A DNA stretch of 64,000 bases from Streptomyces regalis (GTDB taxonomy: Bacteria > Actinomycetota > Actinomycetes > Streptomycetales > Streptomycetaceae), in the NCBI RefSeq assembly GCF_001509475.1, contig NZ_LLZG01000069.1, positions 62,001 to 126,000 of the forward strand. Reading direction: 5' to 3'. Positions 49,125 through 57,791 of the stretch are shown one piece after another (the stretch's first letter is position 1; every line of letters begins with the position of its first letter). A program made the translations under genes and the position numbers. The notes under the pieces are model-generated. The model was not told where the DNA came from, ran no database searches, and saw only the letters and a list, made by a program, of their open reading frames with translations.

Positions 49125-50747
49125 GTGTCCGAAGAATCTGGCAGTGAACGTCTGATCGCGGGCCGCTACCGCCTCCTGTCCCCGCTCGGCGAGGGCGGCA
49201 TGGGCACTGTGTGGCGGGCCCGCGACGAGCTGCTGCACCGCGAGGTCGCCGTCAAGGAGGTGCGCGCGCCGCACGGGCTGCCGGGCCCTGAGGTCGAGCG
49301 GATGTACGCCCGGCTGGAGCGCGAGGCGTGGGCGGCGGCGCGGGTCGCCAACCGCAATGTCGTGACGGTGTACGACGTGGCGACGCAGGACGGCAGACCC
49401 TGGATCGTGATGGAGCTGGTCCGCGGTATCTCGCTGGCCGAGCTCCTGGACGCCGAGGGCCCGCTGAGCCCGCAGCGCGCCGCGCACATCGGCGCGGAGG
49501 TGCTGGCCGCGTTGCGGGCCGCGCACGAGGCCGGGGTGCTGCACCGGGACGTGAAGCCGGCCAACGTGCTGATGTCGAACGACGGCCGGGTCGTCCTGAC
49601 CGACTTCGGGATCGCCATGGTCGAGGGCAGCTCCGCGCTGACGATGACCGGCGAGGTCATCGGGTCCCCCGAGTTCCTCGCCCCGGAGCGGGCGCTGGGC
49701 CGCACGCCCGGCCCGGAGTCCGACCTGTGGTCGCTCGGGGTCCTCCTCTACGCGGCCGTGGAGGGCAATTCCCCCTTCCGCCAGGACACCCCGCTCAGCA
49801 CCCTGCGCGCGATCGTCGACGAGGAGCTGCCGCCTCCCCGCCGGGCCGGTCCGCTCACCCCCGTCATCGAGGGGCTGCTCCGCAAGGACCCGGCCGAGCG
49901 GCTGCCGGCCGGGCAGGCCGAGCAGGACCTGCGGATCGTCGGCGCGGGAGGGACGCCGCGCGCGGGCACCGTTCGGGCGACTCCCTACACGCCGACGATC
50001 GCGGCCCACCCGGCGCCGACCGCCCCGACGTCCCCCGTTCCGCCGCCCGGGCCGACCAGACCGACCAGGCCGACATCTGCGGCCGGTTCCGCCCGGGACA
50101 CCGCCCCCGTCCGCCCCGAACGCAACCGCCGGGCCGCCGTGGCCCTGATCGCGGGTGTCATCGCGGTCGCACTGGCCGTGGCGGGGCTGACGTACGCCCT
50201 CCTCAACCGCGGAGGAGGCGGCGGGAACGAGGGGGGCGCAAACCCCACGGGCCCGACGGGGAACACGACTTCCCAGACCGAGGACGAGAACACCACCGGC
50301 GGGGACCGGACCCCGACGCCGAGCCCGAGCAGCAGCCGTACGACCGCTCCGCCGCCGCAGTCGGTGCGGGTGACGCTGGCGGGGGCCGACACGGTGTACT
50401 CGGGTTCCTGTCCGCCGCCGAGCGGCCAGGCACCGTCCTTCACGGCGACGTTCACGGTGGGCCGGCTGCCGGCCGAGGTCAGTTATCGCTGGGTGTCCGA
50501 GGACGGCGAGGTCATGGATCAGGGCTGGAAGACCCTGTCGTTCCCGGAGGGCGGCGGACGGACCAAGCAGGACAGGGCGTTCGTGACGACGTACGACGAG
50601 AGCGGGACGTTCGAGAACGAGATCAGCGTCGAGGTCCGCGACCCGGTGGAGACGAAGTCCAACTCGGTGCCGTTCTCGGTGACCTGTGTGACGGAGACCC
50701 CGACGGGCGGGGTCTCGCCATCGCCTTCCGTGTCACCGAGCTCGTAG
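49125..50747 (+). CDS. PknB-type Ser/Thr protein kinase with extracellular C-terminal domain
   Basis: The 540-residue membrane kinase has a glycine loop LGEGGMGTVW at 21-30, Lys44 in VAVKEV, HRDVKPANVL near 140, TDFGIA near 159 and SPEFLAPERA near 182. A proline-rich linker (about 275-335) is followed by one membrane helix (AVALIAGVIAVALAVAGLTY, about 339-358), a Gly/Thr/Ser-rich stretch and an extracellular beta domain ending in PSPSVSPSS. There are no PASTA repeats. GTG 49125 follows GGGGGAC. It lies 45 bp after the NicO gene and may be co-transcribed. Four bases separate its stop from the end of the convergent lipase gene. Confidence 0.93.
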   Translation: MSEESGSERLIAGRYRLLSPLGEGGMGTVWRARDELLHREVAVKEVRAPHGLPGPEVERMYARLEREAWAAARVANRNVVTVYDVATQDGRPWIVMELVRGISLAELLDAEGPLSPQRAAHIGAEVLAALRAAHEAGVLHRDVKPANVLMSNDGRVVLTDFGIAMVEGSSALTMTGEVIGSPEFLAPERALGRTPGPESDLWSLGVLLYAAVEGNSPFRQDTPLSTLRAIVDEELPPPRRAGPLTPVIEGLLRKDPAERLPAGQAEQDLRIVGAGGTPRAGTVRATPYTPTIAAHPAPTAPTSPVPPPGPTRPTRPTSAAGSARDTAPVRPERNRRAAVALIAGVIAVALAVAGLTYALLNRGGGGGNEGGANPTGPTGNTTSQTEDENTTGGDRTPTPSPSSSRTTAPPPQSVRVTLAGADTVYSGSCPPPSGQAPSFTATFTVGRLPAEVSYRWVSEDGEVMDQGWKTLSFPEGGGRTKQDRAFVTTYDESGTFENEISVEVRDPVETKSNSVPFSVTCVTETPTGGVSPSPSVSPSS

Positions 50748-50751
50748 GGGA

Positions 50752-51561
50752 TCAGGCCACGCTGCTGAGCACCGGAAGATAACCACCCGACTGGCCCGCG
50801 GCCGTCGGGTGGTACGACTCCGGGATGTTGAGCCAGTTGACGGCGTGCATCCATGAGCTGCCGGAGCAGATCTCGTGCCCGGTGAAGGTGGGCCGCACGT
50901 CACCGAAGGTGAACCCGTGGTCCAGGGCGCGCTTCTCGGTGGCGGCATCGATGTAGTCGGCCGCGTCGTTGAGCGCCTTCCGCTTGGTCTCGGACAGGCC
51001 GAGGCACCCGGACGCGCCCAGCTTGTAGAAGCGGGGGTAGCCGAGCACGACCACATGGGCGGACGGGGCCCTGGTCCGGATGGCCGTGTAGACGGTGTCG
51101 AGCCTGCCGGGCAGCGTCGAGTCGACGAACGCCTTCGCGGTGTTGATCCGTGAGACGCAGGCGCTGTCGGACTGGAGCACACAGGTCGTCATGATGTCGG
51201 CGAAGCCTGCGTCGTTGCCGCCGATCGTGATGGACACGAGCGCGGTGGTGGAGCTGAGCGGGCCGAGCTGACTGGCCGTGACATCACTCGTACGAGCGCC
51301 CGAGCAGGCGGTGAAGTCGAACGACGAGGGTGAGTTCGCGGCGGCCCACAGGGACGGGTACGCCCTCGCGCTGCGCTTGCAGTCGCCGCTGGCGCTGTCG
51401 TAGCTGCCCGCGCCGAGGCCGGAGGAGTAGGAGTCGCCGAGGGCCACATAGCCGCCGGTTGCGGCGGTGTCGTCGGCCTGCGCGGCGGCGGCCCCGGTGA
51501 GGGCGGTGCCGACGGCGAGAAGGAACGAGGCGACGTATACGGAAAGTCGGGAACGTCTCAT
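50752..51561 (-). CDS. Secreted GDSL/SGNH lipase (SCO1725 / S. rimosus type)
   Basis: The 269-residue enzyme has a signal peptide (residues 5-29), the nucleophile motif ALGDSYSSG with Ser44, the oxyanion GGNDAGF near 112, and a C-terminal catalytic histidine in SYHPTAAG (His251). Six cysteines suggest three disulfides. The pattern matches the Streptomyces extracellular lipase family known from S. rimosus and S. coelicolor. GGGAGG precedes the ATG. It hydrolyses long-chain esters outside the cell. Confidence 0.95.
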   Translation of the reverse strand: MRRSRLSVYVASFLLAVGTALTGAAAAQADDTAATGGYVALGDSYSSGLGAGSYDSASGDCKRSARAYPSLWAAANSPSSFDFTACSGARTSDVTASQLGPLSSTTALVSITIGGNDAGFADIMTTCVLQSDSACVSRINTAKAFVDSTLPGRLDTVYTAIRTRAPSAHVVVLGYPRFYKLGASGCLGLSETKRKALNDAADYIDAATEKRALDHGFTFGDVRPTFTGHEICSGSSWMHAVNWLNIPESYHPTAAGQSGGYLPVLSSVA

Positions 51562-51875
51562 GGAACCTCCCTATAGCAGGATCACTGCCATAACCGTCGT
51601 ACCAACTACGCGTGTTGACGGGAAGTGTCCATGCCAAGACTTTTCCGGTCATCACGGGCCTCAACCTATGGGTTCACTATGCGTCTGATTTCGTGTTCAT
51701 GACAGATTTGTTGACAGACCGTCAACTCCCTTGTTCTTCATGCCTGGAGCACAGATCCTTTACCTCGGCCTGGAACGGGAACGCGACGTTCCGGGCCGTG
51801 CGTGCGAGGACGCGCGCACCCCCCACATGTGCGCGCACCACCCCTGCGCGCCGCCAGGAGGAGGACTCCCTCGTA
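51562..51875. promoter_or_regulatory. Divergent intergenic region, lipase and subtilase promoters
   Basis: This 314-bp gap between the divergent lipase and subtilase genes has no supported gene. It is less GC-rich than the genes. A palindrome TTGACAGACCGTCAA (51711-51725, arms TTGAC/GTCAA) lies about 150 bp before the subtilase start and includes a TTGACA -35-like sequence. AGGAGGAGG stands before the subtilase start codon. Confidence 0.55.
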
Positions 51876-53081
51876 ATGGCACAACTGCGTAGCAAGAAGT
51901 TCCGGTTCGCCGCGATAACCAGCCTGGCGACCGCCGCCCTCGTCGGCGGACTCACGTCCCTGCCCGCCCAGGCCGCCCCGGCCGAGGGCAAGGTCCTGGC
52001 CGCCGGTTCCCCCACGGCGATCAAGGACAGCTACATCGTCACGCTCAAGAAGAGTGCCGACCTCAAGGCCGCCTCGAGCGCGGGCAAGAGCCTGATCAAG
52101 GAGTACGGCGGCTCGGTGAACAAGACGTTCGGCACCGCGCTGAACGGCTATGCCGCCACCCTCTCCGCGACCGAGGCCAAGAGACTCGCCGCCGACCCGG
52201 CGGTGGCCTCGGTCGAGCAGAACCAGCGCGTCACGATGGACGCCACGCAGTCCAGCGCCCCCTGGGGCCTGGACCGCATCGACCAGACCTCGCTTCCGCT
52301 CTCCGGCACCTACACCTACCCGGACAGCGCGGGCAGCGGCGTGACGGTGTACGTCATCGACACCGGCGTCCGCATCACGCACCAGCAGATCAGCGGCCGC
52401 GCCTCCTACGGCTACGACGCCGTCGACGGCGACACCACCGCCTCCGACGGCAACGGTCACGGCACCCACGTGGCCACCACGATCGCGGGTTCGACCTACG
52501 GCGTCGCCAAGAGCGCGAAGATCGTGGCGGTCCGGGTGCTGAACAACAGCGGCTCGGGCACCACGGCGGGCGTGGTCGCGGGCATCGACTGGGTGACGGC
52601 GAACCACTCGGGTCCCTCGGTCGCCAACATGTCGCTCGGCGGCGGCGTCTCCACCGCTCTGGACACGGCCGTGCGCAACTCCATCTCCAGCGGCGTGACC
52701 TACGCCCTCGCGGCCGGAAACAGCTCCACCAACGCCTCGTCCACCTCCCCGGCCCGGGTCACCGAGGCCATCACGGTCGGCGCCACCACCAGCTCGGACG
52801 CCCGGGCCAGCTACTCGAACTACGGCTCGGTCCTGGACATCTTCGCGCCCGGCTCCTCGATCACGGCGGGCTGGTACACCAGCGACACCGCGACGAACAC
52901 CATCTCCGGTACGTCGATGGCCACCCCGCACGTCGCGGGCGCGGCCGCGGTCTACCTGGCGGGCCACACCTCGGCCTCCCCGGCCGCGGTCGCCTCGGCC
53001 CTGACGAGCGGCGCCACCGCCAACGTGGTCACCAGCCCCGGCAGCGGCTCGCCCAACCGGCTGCTGAAGCTCGTCCCGTAA
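51876..53081 (+). CDS. Secreted subtilisin-like serine protease (S8 family)
   Basis: The 401-residue preproenzyme has a signal peptide (residues 1-34) and an I9 inhibitor propeptide (about 50-120, SYIVTLKKSADLKA...AVASVEQNQRV). The mature protease starts near ATQSSAPWGLDRIDQ. The catalytic triad is Asp162 (VIDTGVRITH), His195 (GHGTHVATT) and Ser347 (SGTSMATPHVAG), with oxyanion Asn in AAGNSSTNAS. AGGAGGAGG lies upstream. No accessory C-terminal domain is present, and it ends at PNRLLKLVP. It is a typical Streptomyces extracellular subtilase acting in nutrient release; regulation by development is possible. Confidence 0.96.
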   Translation: MAQLRSKKFRFAAITSLATAALVGGLTSLPAQAAPAEGKVLAAGSPTAIKDSYIVTLKKSADLKAASSAGKSLIKEYGGSVNKTFGTALNGYAATLSATEAKRLAADPAVASVEQNQRVTMDATQSSAPWGLDRIDQTSLPLSGTYTYPDSAGSGVTVYVIDTGVRITHQQISGRASYGYDAVDGDTTASDGNGHGTHVATTIAGSTYGVAKSAKIVAVRVLNNSGSGTTAGVVAGIDWVTANHSGPSVANMSLGGGVSTALDTAVRNSISSGVTYALAAGNSSTNASSTSPARVTEAITVGATTSSDARASYSNYGSVLDIFAPGSSITAGWYTSDTATNTISGTSMATPHVAGAAAVYLAGHTSASPAAVASALTSGATANVVTSPGSGSPNRLLKLVP

Positions 53082-53111
53082 CAGCACACCGCACGATCTG
53101 AGCAAACCGTT

Positions 53112-53138
53112 CCCCGGAGACGCCCGCCGTCTCCGGGG
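53112..53138 (+). terminator. Terminator after the subtilase gene
   Basis: CCCCGGAGACG pairs perfectly with CGTCTCCGGGG across a 5-base loop, 31 bp after the stop codon. Confidence 0.85.
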
Positions 53139-53213
53139 TACGTCTTGACGGCCCCCACGGAGCTGAGCCACATTGAAGCCCGGCATCCGGCGCTTCGGGG
53201 GGCAAAGTCGCCA

Positions 53214-53651
53214 ATGCAGACCTTACGTATCAAGACAGCTTCATCCAGAGCCGAGGCTCAGGACACCGAGCGTGCGCGGCCAGGACCGGGGAGGGACCTG
53301 ACGCCGCTGCTCGCGGGCGCCGCCACGGCGGTGGGGGGATTCGGCGCGGTGGTCGCGCTGGTCGACTCGGGCTCGCCGCTGCGCGGCCCGTTCACGCTGT
53401 TCTTCCTGCTCGCCGCACCGGCCGCGGCGATCGCCGCCGCGCTGCGCGGGCTGGAACCCTTCGGCCGGACCGTCGCCGCGGTTGCGGGCGCGGTCGTCGT
53501 CAACATGCTGGTGACCCAGGGCATGCTCGCCGTGCACCGGTGGTCGGTACGCGGCGGGATCGTGGCCGTGACCGCGATCAGCGCCGTCATTCTCCTGCTG
53601 GTTCTGCTGCGGCGGCTGCGCGGCCGTACGACGCGAAGGCGGACTGACTGA
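53214..53651 (+). CDS. Small polytopic membrane protein of the glycan cluster
   Basis: The 145-residue protein has four hydrophobic segments (about 29-48, 55-75, 84-104, 110-130) and an RRLRGRTTRRR C-terminus. The start is uncertain: ATG 53214 is the first ATG opening the body, while a TTG at 53145 would add 23 residues. It precedes the CelD-like gene by one base, so it is probably the first gene of that operon. No family recognised. It may be a membrane-associated accessory protein for polysaccharide production. Confidence 0.65.
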   Translation: MQTLRIKTASSRAEAQDTERARPGPGRDLTPLLAGAATAVGGFGAVVALVDSGSPLRGPFTLFFLLAAPAAAIAAALRGLEPFGRTVAAVAGAVVVNMLVTQGMLAVHRWSVRGGIVAVTAISAVILLLVLLRRLRGRTTRRRTD

Positions 53652-53652
53652 C

Positions 53653-54750
53653 GTGGACATCAGCGTGTACCGTCCCGGCGAGCTCAGCTCCGCCGACCGG
53701 GCGGCGTGGACATCGATGCAGTCCAAGGCCCATCTGCAGGGTTCGCCCGAGCTGGGCAACCCCTTCCTGTCCCCCGAGTTCGCCCTCGCGGTCGGCCGCT
53801 GCCGGCGCGGGGTGCGGATCGCGGTCGTACGGGAGAGCGGCCAGCCGACCGCGTTCTTCCCGTTCCAGCGGACGGCGGCCGGTGTCGGCCGGGCCATCGG
53901 CCTCGGTGTCTCGGACGCCCAGGGGCTGGTGCACCGGCCCGGCTTCACCTGGGAGGCCCGGGAGCTGCTGAAGGCGTGCGGGCTCGCCGTCTGGGAGTTC
54001 GACCACCTGGTGGAGGGCCAGGCGGCGTTCGAGGCGGGGGCCTCCGGCACGTTCCCGTCCCCGGTCATGGACGTCGACCAGGGGTACGAGGCGTATCTGA
54101 AGCAACTCCGCGAGCAGTCACCGAAGTTCACGCGGACGACGCTCGCCAAGGAGCGCAAGCTGGGCCGGGACCACGAGGGCGTGCGGTATGTGCACGACGA
54201 GCGTGATCCGGCCGCGCTGCGCACGCTGATGGCCTGGAAGTCCGCGCAGTACCGCAGGACCGGGCGCAGCGACCGCTTCGCGCACGAGTGGATCACCCGG
54301 CTCGTGGAGCAGCTGTTCCACACGCGCTCCGAGCCGTTCGCGGGGATCCTGTCGGTGCTGTACGCGGACGGCAAGCCGGTCGCCGCGCACTTCGGGCTGC
54401 ACACCGAGCGGGTGCTGGCCTGCTGGTTCCCGGCCTACGACCCGGCGTTCTCGAAGTACTCGCCGGGCCTGGTCCTGCATCTGCGCATGGCCGAGGCGGC
54501 CGCCGCCGACGGCATCGCCTATCTGGATCTCGGCCGGGGGCAGAAGGAATACAAGGACTCCCTGAAGACACGCGAGCTGATGGTGTCGGAGGGGTGGGTG
54601 ACCCGGCGTCACCCGGTCGCGTTCGGACACCGGGCACGCCGTGCCCCGGTCCGGGCGCTGCGCAACACCGTGCAGACCCGGCCGGAGCTCTTCGAACCGG
54701 CGGACCGGCTCCTGAAACGTATGGGGAAGATCCGCTCGGTAGGCAGGTAA
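53653..54750 (+). CDS. CelD/FemAB-like GNAT acyltransferase
   Basis: The 365-residue protein has the GNAT fold typical of CelD/BcsL relatives (Acetyltransf_6). The signature region near 125-255 includes YLKQLREQSPKFTRTTLAKE and the motif HFGLHTERVLACWFPAYDPAFSKYSPGLVLHLRMAEAAAADG, then LDLGRGQKEYKDSLKTREL. Members attach acyl groups to polysaccharide or cell-surface glycans, or transfer amino acids. GTG 53653 starts right after the previous stop. It is likely the first catalytic step of this glycan cluster's decoration. Confidence 0.85.
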   Translation: MDISVYRPGELSSADRAAWTSMQSKAHLQGSPELGNPFLSPEFALAVGRCRRGVRIAVVRESGQPTAFFPFQRTAAGVGRAIGLGVSDAQGLVHRPGFTWEARELLKACGLAVWEFDHLVEGQAAFEAGASGTFPSPVMDVDQGYEAYLKQLREQSPKFTRTTLAKERKLGRDHEGVRYVHDERDPAALRTLMAWKSAQYRRTGRSDRFAHEWITRLVEQLFHTRSEPFAGILSVLYADGKPVAAHFGLHTERVLACWFPAYDPAFSKYSPGLVLHLRMAEAAAADGIAYLDLGRGQKEYKDSLKTRELMVSEGWVTRRHPVAFGHRARRAPVRALRNTVQTRPELFEPADRLLKRMGKIRSVGR

Positions 54751-55120
54751 CTCCGGTCAAACCAACAAAAACGTGAGGGCTCGTTCCAGCTCTTGCCATA
54801 CAGGCTCAATCATCAATACCGTCGTACATCTCACGCGCAATCGGACTGTCGAAGCGGCTCTAGGGGAGGGCTCAAGGACCGCGACAGTCCCGGCGCGGAG
54901 CGCGGTAGGGGGGTGCTCGGTGACGGTGTCCGCATGTGTGACCGAGTCGTGCCGCGCGACCGGCTGCCGTTTTCCCGGTGGTCGGCCAGATTTGCCAGCT
55001 CACTACACGTACACGGAGAGACAGTTGTCCGTGCCGTGAGTGAGAACCCCCCTTTCGAACCGGACAAAGAGCCGGGCCGCCCAGGGGCGGGCGGTCCACC
55101 GGACGAGAGGGACCAGACTC
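54751..55120. other. 370-bp intergenic region in the glycan cluster
   Basis: No gene is supported here. The frames that stay open are short, low in typical codon bias, and lack start signals. The region is a likely promoter and long untranslated leader for the glycosyltransferase gene at 55121. It contains the inverted pieces GGGACTGTCGCGGTCC-like and TCGGTGACGGTGTCC but no recognised riboswitch. A GAGAGGGA ribosome site appears near its end. Confidence 0.5.
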
Positions 55121-55975
55121 ATGAGTTCTGTTCTGCGCCCGGCGGTTGCCGAACAAGATCCGTCAACAGCCGGAAAGTACCGCCCTGTCTCCTCACACAT
55201 GGCCATCGCGCCGCCGGTGAGCGTGGTGATTCCGGCCATGAACGAGGCCGAGAATCTTCCGTACGTCTTCAAGACGCTTCCGGACTGGATTCACGAAGTC
55301 GTCCTGGTGGACGGCAACTCCACCGACAACACCGTCGAAGTGGCCCGTGAGCTGTGGCCGGAGGTCAAGGTCGTGCGGCAGCGCGGCAAGGGCAAGGGGG
55401 ATGCCCTGATCACCGGGTTCGAGGCGGCCACCGGCGACATCATCGTGATGGTCGACGCGGACGGCTCGGCCGACGGCCAGGAGATCGTGTCGTACGTCTC
55501 CGCGCTGGTCTCGGGCGCGGACTTCGCCAAGGGGTCCCGCTTCGCCAACGGCGGCGGCACGGACGACATGACGCCGATCCGCAAGCTCGGCAACTGGGCG
55601 CTGTGCACGGCCGTCAACCGCAAGTTCGGCGCCCGCTACACCGATCTCTGCTACGGATACAACGCGTTCTGGCGGCACTGCCTGGACAAGATCGACCTCG
55701 ACTGCACCGGCTTCGAGGTGGAGACCCTGATGAACATCCGGGTCGTCAAGGCGGGACTGAAGGTGCAGGAGATACCCAGCCACGAGTACCTCCGCATCCA
55801 CGGCACGAGCAATCTGCGGGCCGTGCGGGACGGGCTGCGGGTGCTCAAGGTGATCCTCAAGGAGCGCTCCAACCGGCGTGCCCTGCGCCGCCGCAGCGCC
55901 GAGGCGCACTCCCCGATGCTCGACTCGGTGCCCTCCGTGCACTCGGGTCACTCGGTCCGAGGAGAGGCGTCTTGA
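55121..55975 (+). CDS. GT2 glycosyltransferase (dolichol-phosphate mannosyltransferase-like)
   Basis: The 284-residue enzyme has a GT-A fold: SVVIPAMNEAENLPYV at 34-49, VLVDGNSTDNT at 61-71, DAD at 112-114 (metal and nucleotide-sugar binding) and YGYNAFWRHCLDK near 183. There is no C-terminal membrane region. It resembles DPM1/GtrB-type transferases that load a sugar on undecaprenyl phosphate. ATG 55121 follows GAGAGGGACC at a long spacing. It couples to the next GT gene by a TTGA overlap, so it should act early in glycan synthesis. Confidence 0.9.
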   Translation: MSSVLRPAVAEQDPSTAGKYRPVSSHMAIAPPVSVVIPAMNEAENLPYVFKTLPDWIHEVVLVDGNSTDNTVEVARELWPEVKVVRQRGKGKGDALITGFEAATGDIIVMVDADGSADGQEIVSYVSALVSGADFAKGSRFANGGGTDDMTPIRKLGNWALCTAVNRKFGARYTDLCYGYNAFWRHCLDKIDLDCTGFEVETLMNIRVVKAGLKVQEIPSHEYLRIHGTSNLRAVRDGLRVLKVILKERSNRRALRRRSAEAHSPMLDSVPSVHSGHSVRGEAS

Positions 55976-56994
55976 GCGGTCCCGACATCTCCGTCGTGAT
56001 CTGCGTGTACACCGAGGACCGCTGGGAGGACATCCTCGCGGCGGTCTCCTCGGTACGGGCGCAGGCGTATCCGGCATTGGAGACTCTGCTGGTCGTCGAC
56101 CACAACGAGGCGCTCCTGGAGCGGCTGACCAAGGAGTACAAGGACGCAGGGGACGAGGTGCGGGTGCTCGCCAACGCGGGCCCCCGCGGCCTGTCCGCCG
56201 GCCGCAACACCGGTATCGCCGCCTCGTACGGCGAGGTCATCGCGTTCCTCGACGACGACGCCGTGGCCGAGCGGGACTGGCTGCGGCACTTCGCCGCGGG
56301 GTATGCCGACCCGCGTGTCATGGCCGTCGGCGGGCGCACGGAGCCGATCTGGGCGTCGGGGCGCCGGCCTGCCTGGTTCCCGGAGGAGTTCGACTGGGTC
56401 GTGGGCTGCACCTACCGGGGCCTGCCGCGCGGCCGGGTGAAGGTGCGCAACGTCCTCGGCGGCAACGCCTCCTTCCGGCGTACGGCGTTCGACTTCGCGG
56501 GCGGCTTCGCCTCCGGCATCGGGCGCGACGGCGACCGGCTGCCGCTGGGCTGCGAGGAGACGGAGCTGTGCATCCGGCTCACCCGGGCCAGGCCCGACGC
56601 GGTGCTGCTGATCGACGACCGTGCGGTGATCCACCACCGGGTGCCCGGAGCGCGCGAGCACTTCCGGTACTTCCGCACGCGTACCTACGCCGAAGGTCTG
56701 TCGAAGGCGCTCGTGGCCCGAAGTGTGGGCGCCGACAAGGGACTTGAGTCGGAGCGCCGGTACACCACCCGGGTCCTGCCGGCCGGGGTGGCGCGCGGGC
56801 TGCGGGACGCCGTGCTGGCCCGGCCGGGCGGTGCGGGGCGGGCGGGCGCGATCGTCGCGGGGGTGCTGACGGCGGCCGGTGGGTACGTCGTCGGGAGTGT
56901 CCGGGCGCGCCGGGGCGGCGTTACGTACTCGGTGGCGGGGACCGACAGGGAAGCCGGCGAGGGGGAAGCCGGCAGCGAGGGGGGCATCAGATGA
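55972..56994 (+). CDS. GT2 glycosyltransferase, cellulose/chitin-like subgroup
   Basis: The 340-residue enzyme starts at TTG 55972, overlapping the previous stop codon (TTGA), with GGAG 8 bp before. Motifs are DISVVICVYTEDRWEDIL, VVDHNEALL, the DDD at 94-96 (FLDDDAVAERDWLR) and GGNASFRRTAF near 165. The C-terminal part has a hydrophobic stretch AGAIVAGVLTAAGGYVVGSV. It likely adds a sugar to a growing lipid-linked glycan. Its end overlaps the deacetylase start by 4 bp. Confidence 0.9.
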   Translation: MSGPDISVVICVYTEDRWEDILAAVSSVRAQAYPALETLLVVDHNEALLERLTKEYKDAGDEVRVLANAGPRGLSAGRNTGIAASYGEVIAFLDDDAVAERDWLRHFAAGYADPRVMAVGGRTEPIWASGRRPAWFPEEFDWVVGCTYRGLPRGRVKVRNVLGGNASFRRTAFDFAGGFASGIGRDGDRLPLGCEETELCIRLTRARPDAVLLIDDRAVIHHRVPGAREHFRYFRTRTYAEGLSKALVARSVGADKGLESERRYTTRVLPAGVARGLRDAVLARPGGAGRAGAIVAGVLTAAGGYVVGSVRARRGGVTYSVAGTDREAGEGEAGSEGGIR

Positions 56995-57791
56995 GCGACA
57001 CGCGCGTGCCGATTCTCATGTACCACGCCGTCTCCACCGCGCCGAACGACGCCACCCGTGATCTGTCGGTGGCGCCGGAGGCGTTCGCGGAGCAGATGGC
57101 GCTGATCGGCGATCTGGGCCTGACTCCGGTCCGCACGGCCGATCTCGCGGCGCGCTGGCGCTCGGGCAAACCGCTGCCCGAGCGGCCGGTGCTGATCACC
57201 TTCGACGACGGCTACGAGGGCGTGCACCGGCACGCCCTGCCCGTGCTGGCCAAGCACGGCTTCCCGGCCACGCTGTTCGTCTCCACGGGCTGGCTGAAGG
57301 GCCCGCACGACACCGGCGGCGGCCTGGACACCATGCTCGACTGGGGCCAGGTCCGTGAACTCGCCGAGGCGGACGTCGAGATCGGCGGCCACAGCCACAC
57401 GCACCCGCAGCTCGACCAGCTCCCGGACGGCCGGTTGCGCTCCGAGCTGATCCTGTGCAAGGAGATCATCAGCGACGAACTCGGCACCGTCCCGGCCTCG
57501 TTCGCCTACCCGTACGGCTACTCCAGCCGCCGGGTGCGCGAGGCGGTGCACGAGACCGGGTACGCCCAGGCGCTCGCCGTCAACAACGGCCTCGCGCGGC
57601 GGCGGCAGGGGCCGTACGCCCTCACCCGCCTCACCGTGCGCCGAGGCACCGGCATCGAGGAGTTCCAGCGGATGGTCGAGGGCCGTGCGATCAGCCGCAC
57701 CTTCGCCAGGGACCGCGCCCTGACCAAGGGGTACGCCGTGGTCCGCAGAGCCCGACAGGTCCGCCGGAAGGCCATCCGTTCCCGTGTCTGA
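56991..57791 (+). CDS. Polysaccharide deacetylase (NodB family, CE4)
   Basis: The 266-residue protein has the CE4 motifs: motif 1 TFDDGYEG with Asp72 and Asp73, motif 2 HSHTH (His134 and His138), and FAYPYGYSSRRVRE near 170. It should remove N-acetyl or O-acetyl groups from a glycan, as in poly-N-acetylglucosamine or exopolysaccharide maturation. There is no signal peptide, so it acts inside or on a membrane-linked intermediate. ATGA overlap with the preceding GT gene and 8-bp overlap with the flippase gene show one operon. Confidence 0.92.
   Translation: MSDTRVPILMYHAVSTAPNDATRDLSVAPEAFAEQMALIGDLGLTPVRTADLAARWRSGKPLPERPVLITFDDGYEGVHRHALPVLAKHGFPATLFVSTGWLKGPHDTGGGLDTMLDWGQVRELAEADVEIGGHSHTHPQLDQLPDGRLRSELILCKEIISDELGTVPASFAYPYGYSSRRVREAVHETGYAQALAVNNGLARRRQGPYALTRLTVRRGTGIEEFQRMVEGRAISRTFARDRALTKGYAVVRRARQVRRKAIRSRV

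Noticed and set aside
54751..55120. c-di-AMP (ydaO/yuaA) riboswitch in the leader of the glycan cluster
   Set aside because: I could not find the conserved ydaO core elements, and the downstream gene is not a typical target.
54793..55350. Open frame in the intergenic leader of the glycan cluster
   Set aside because: It extends into the GT gene in another frame, lacks a ribosome site and has unlike codon use; no protein features.
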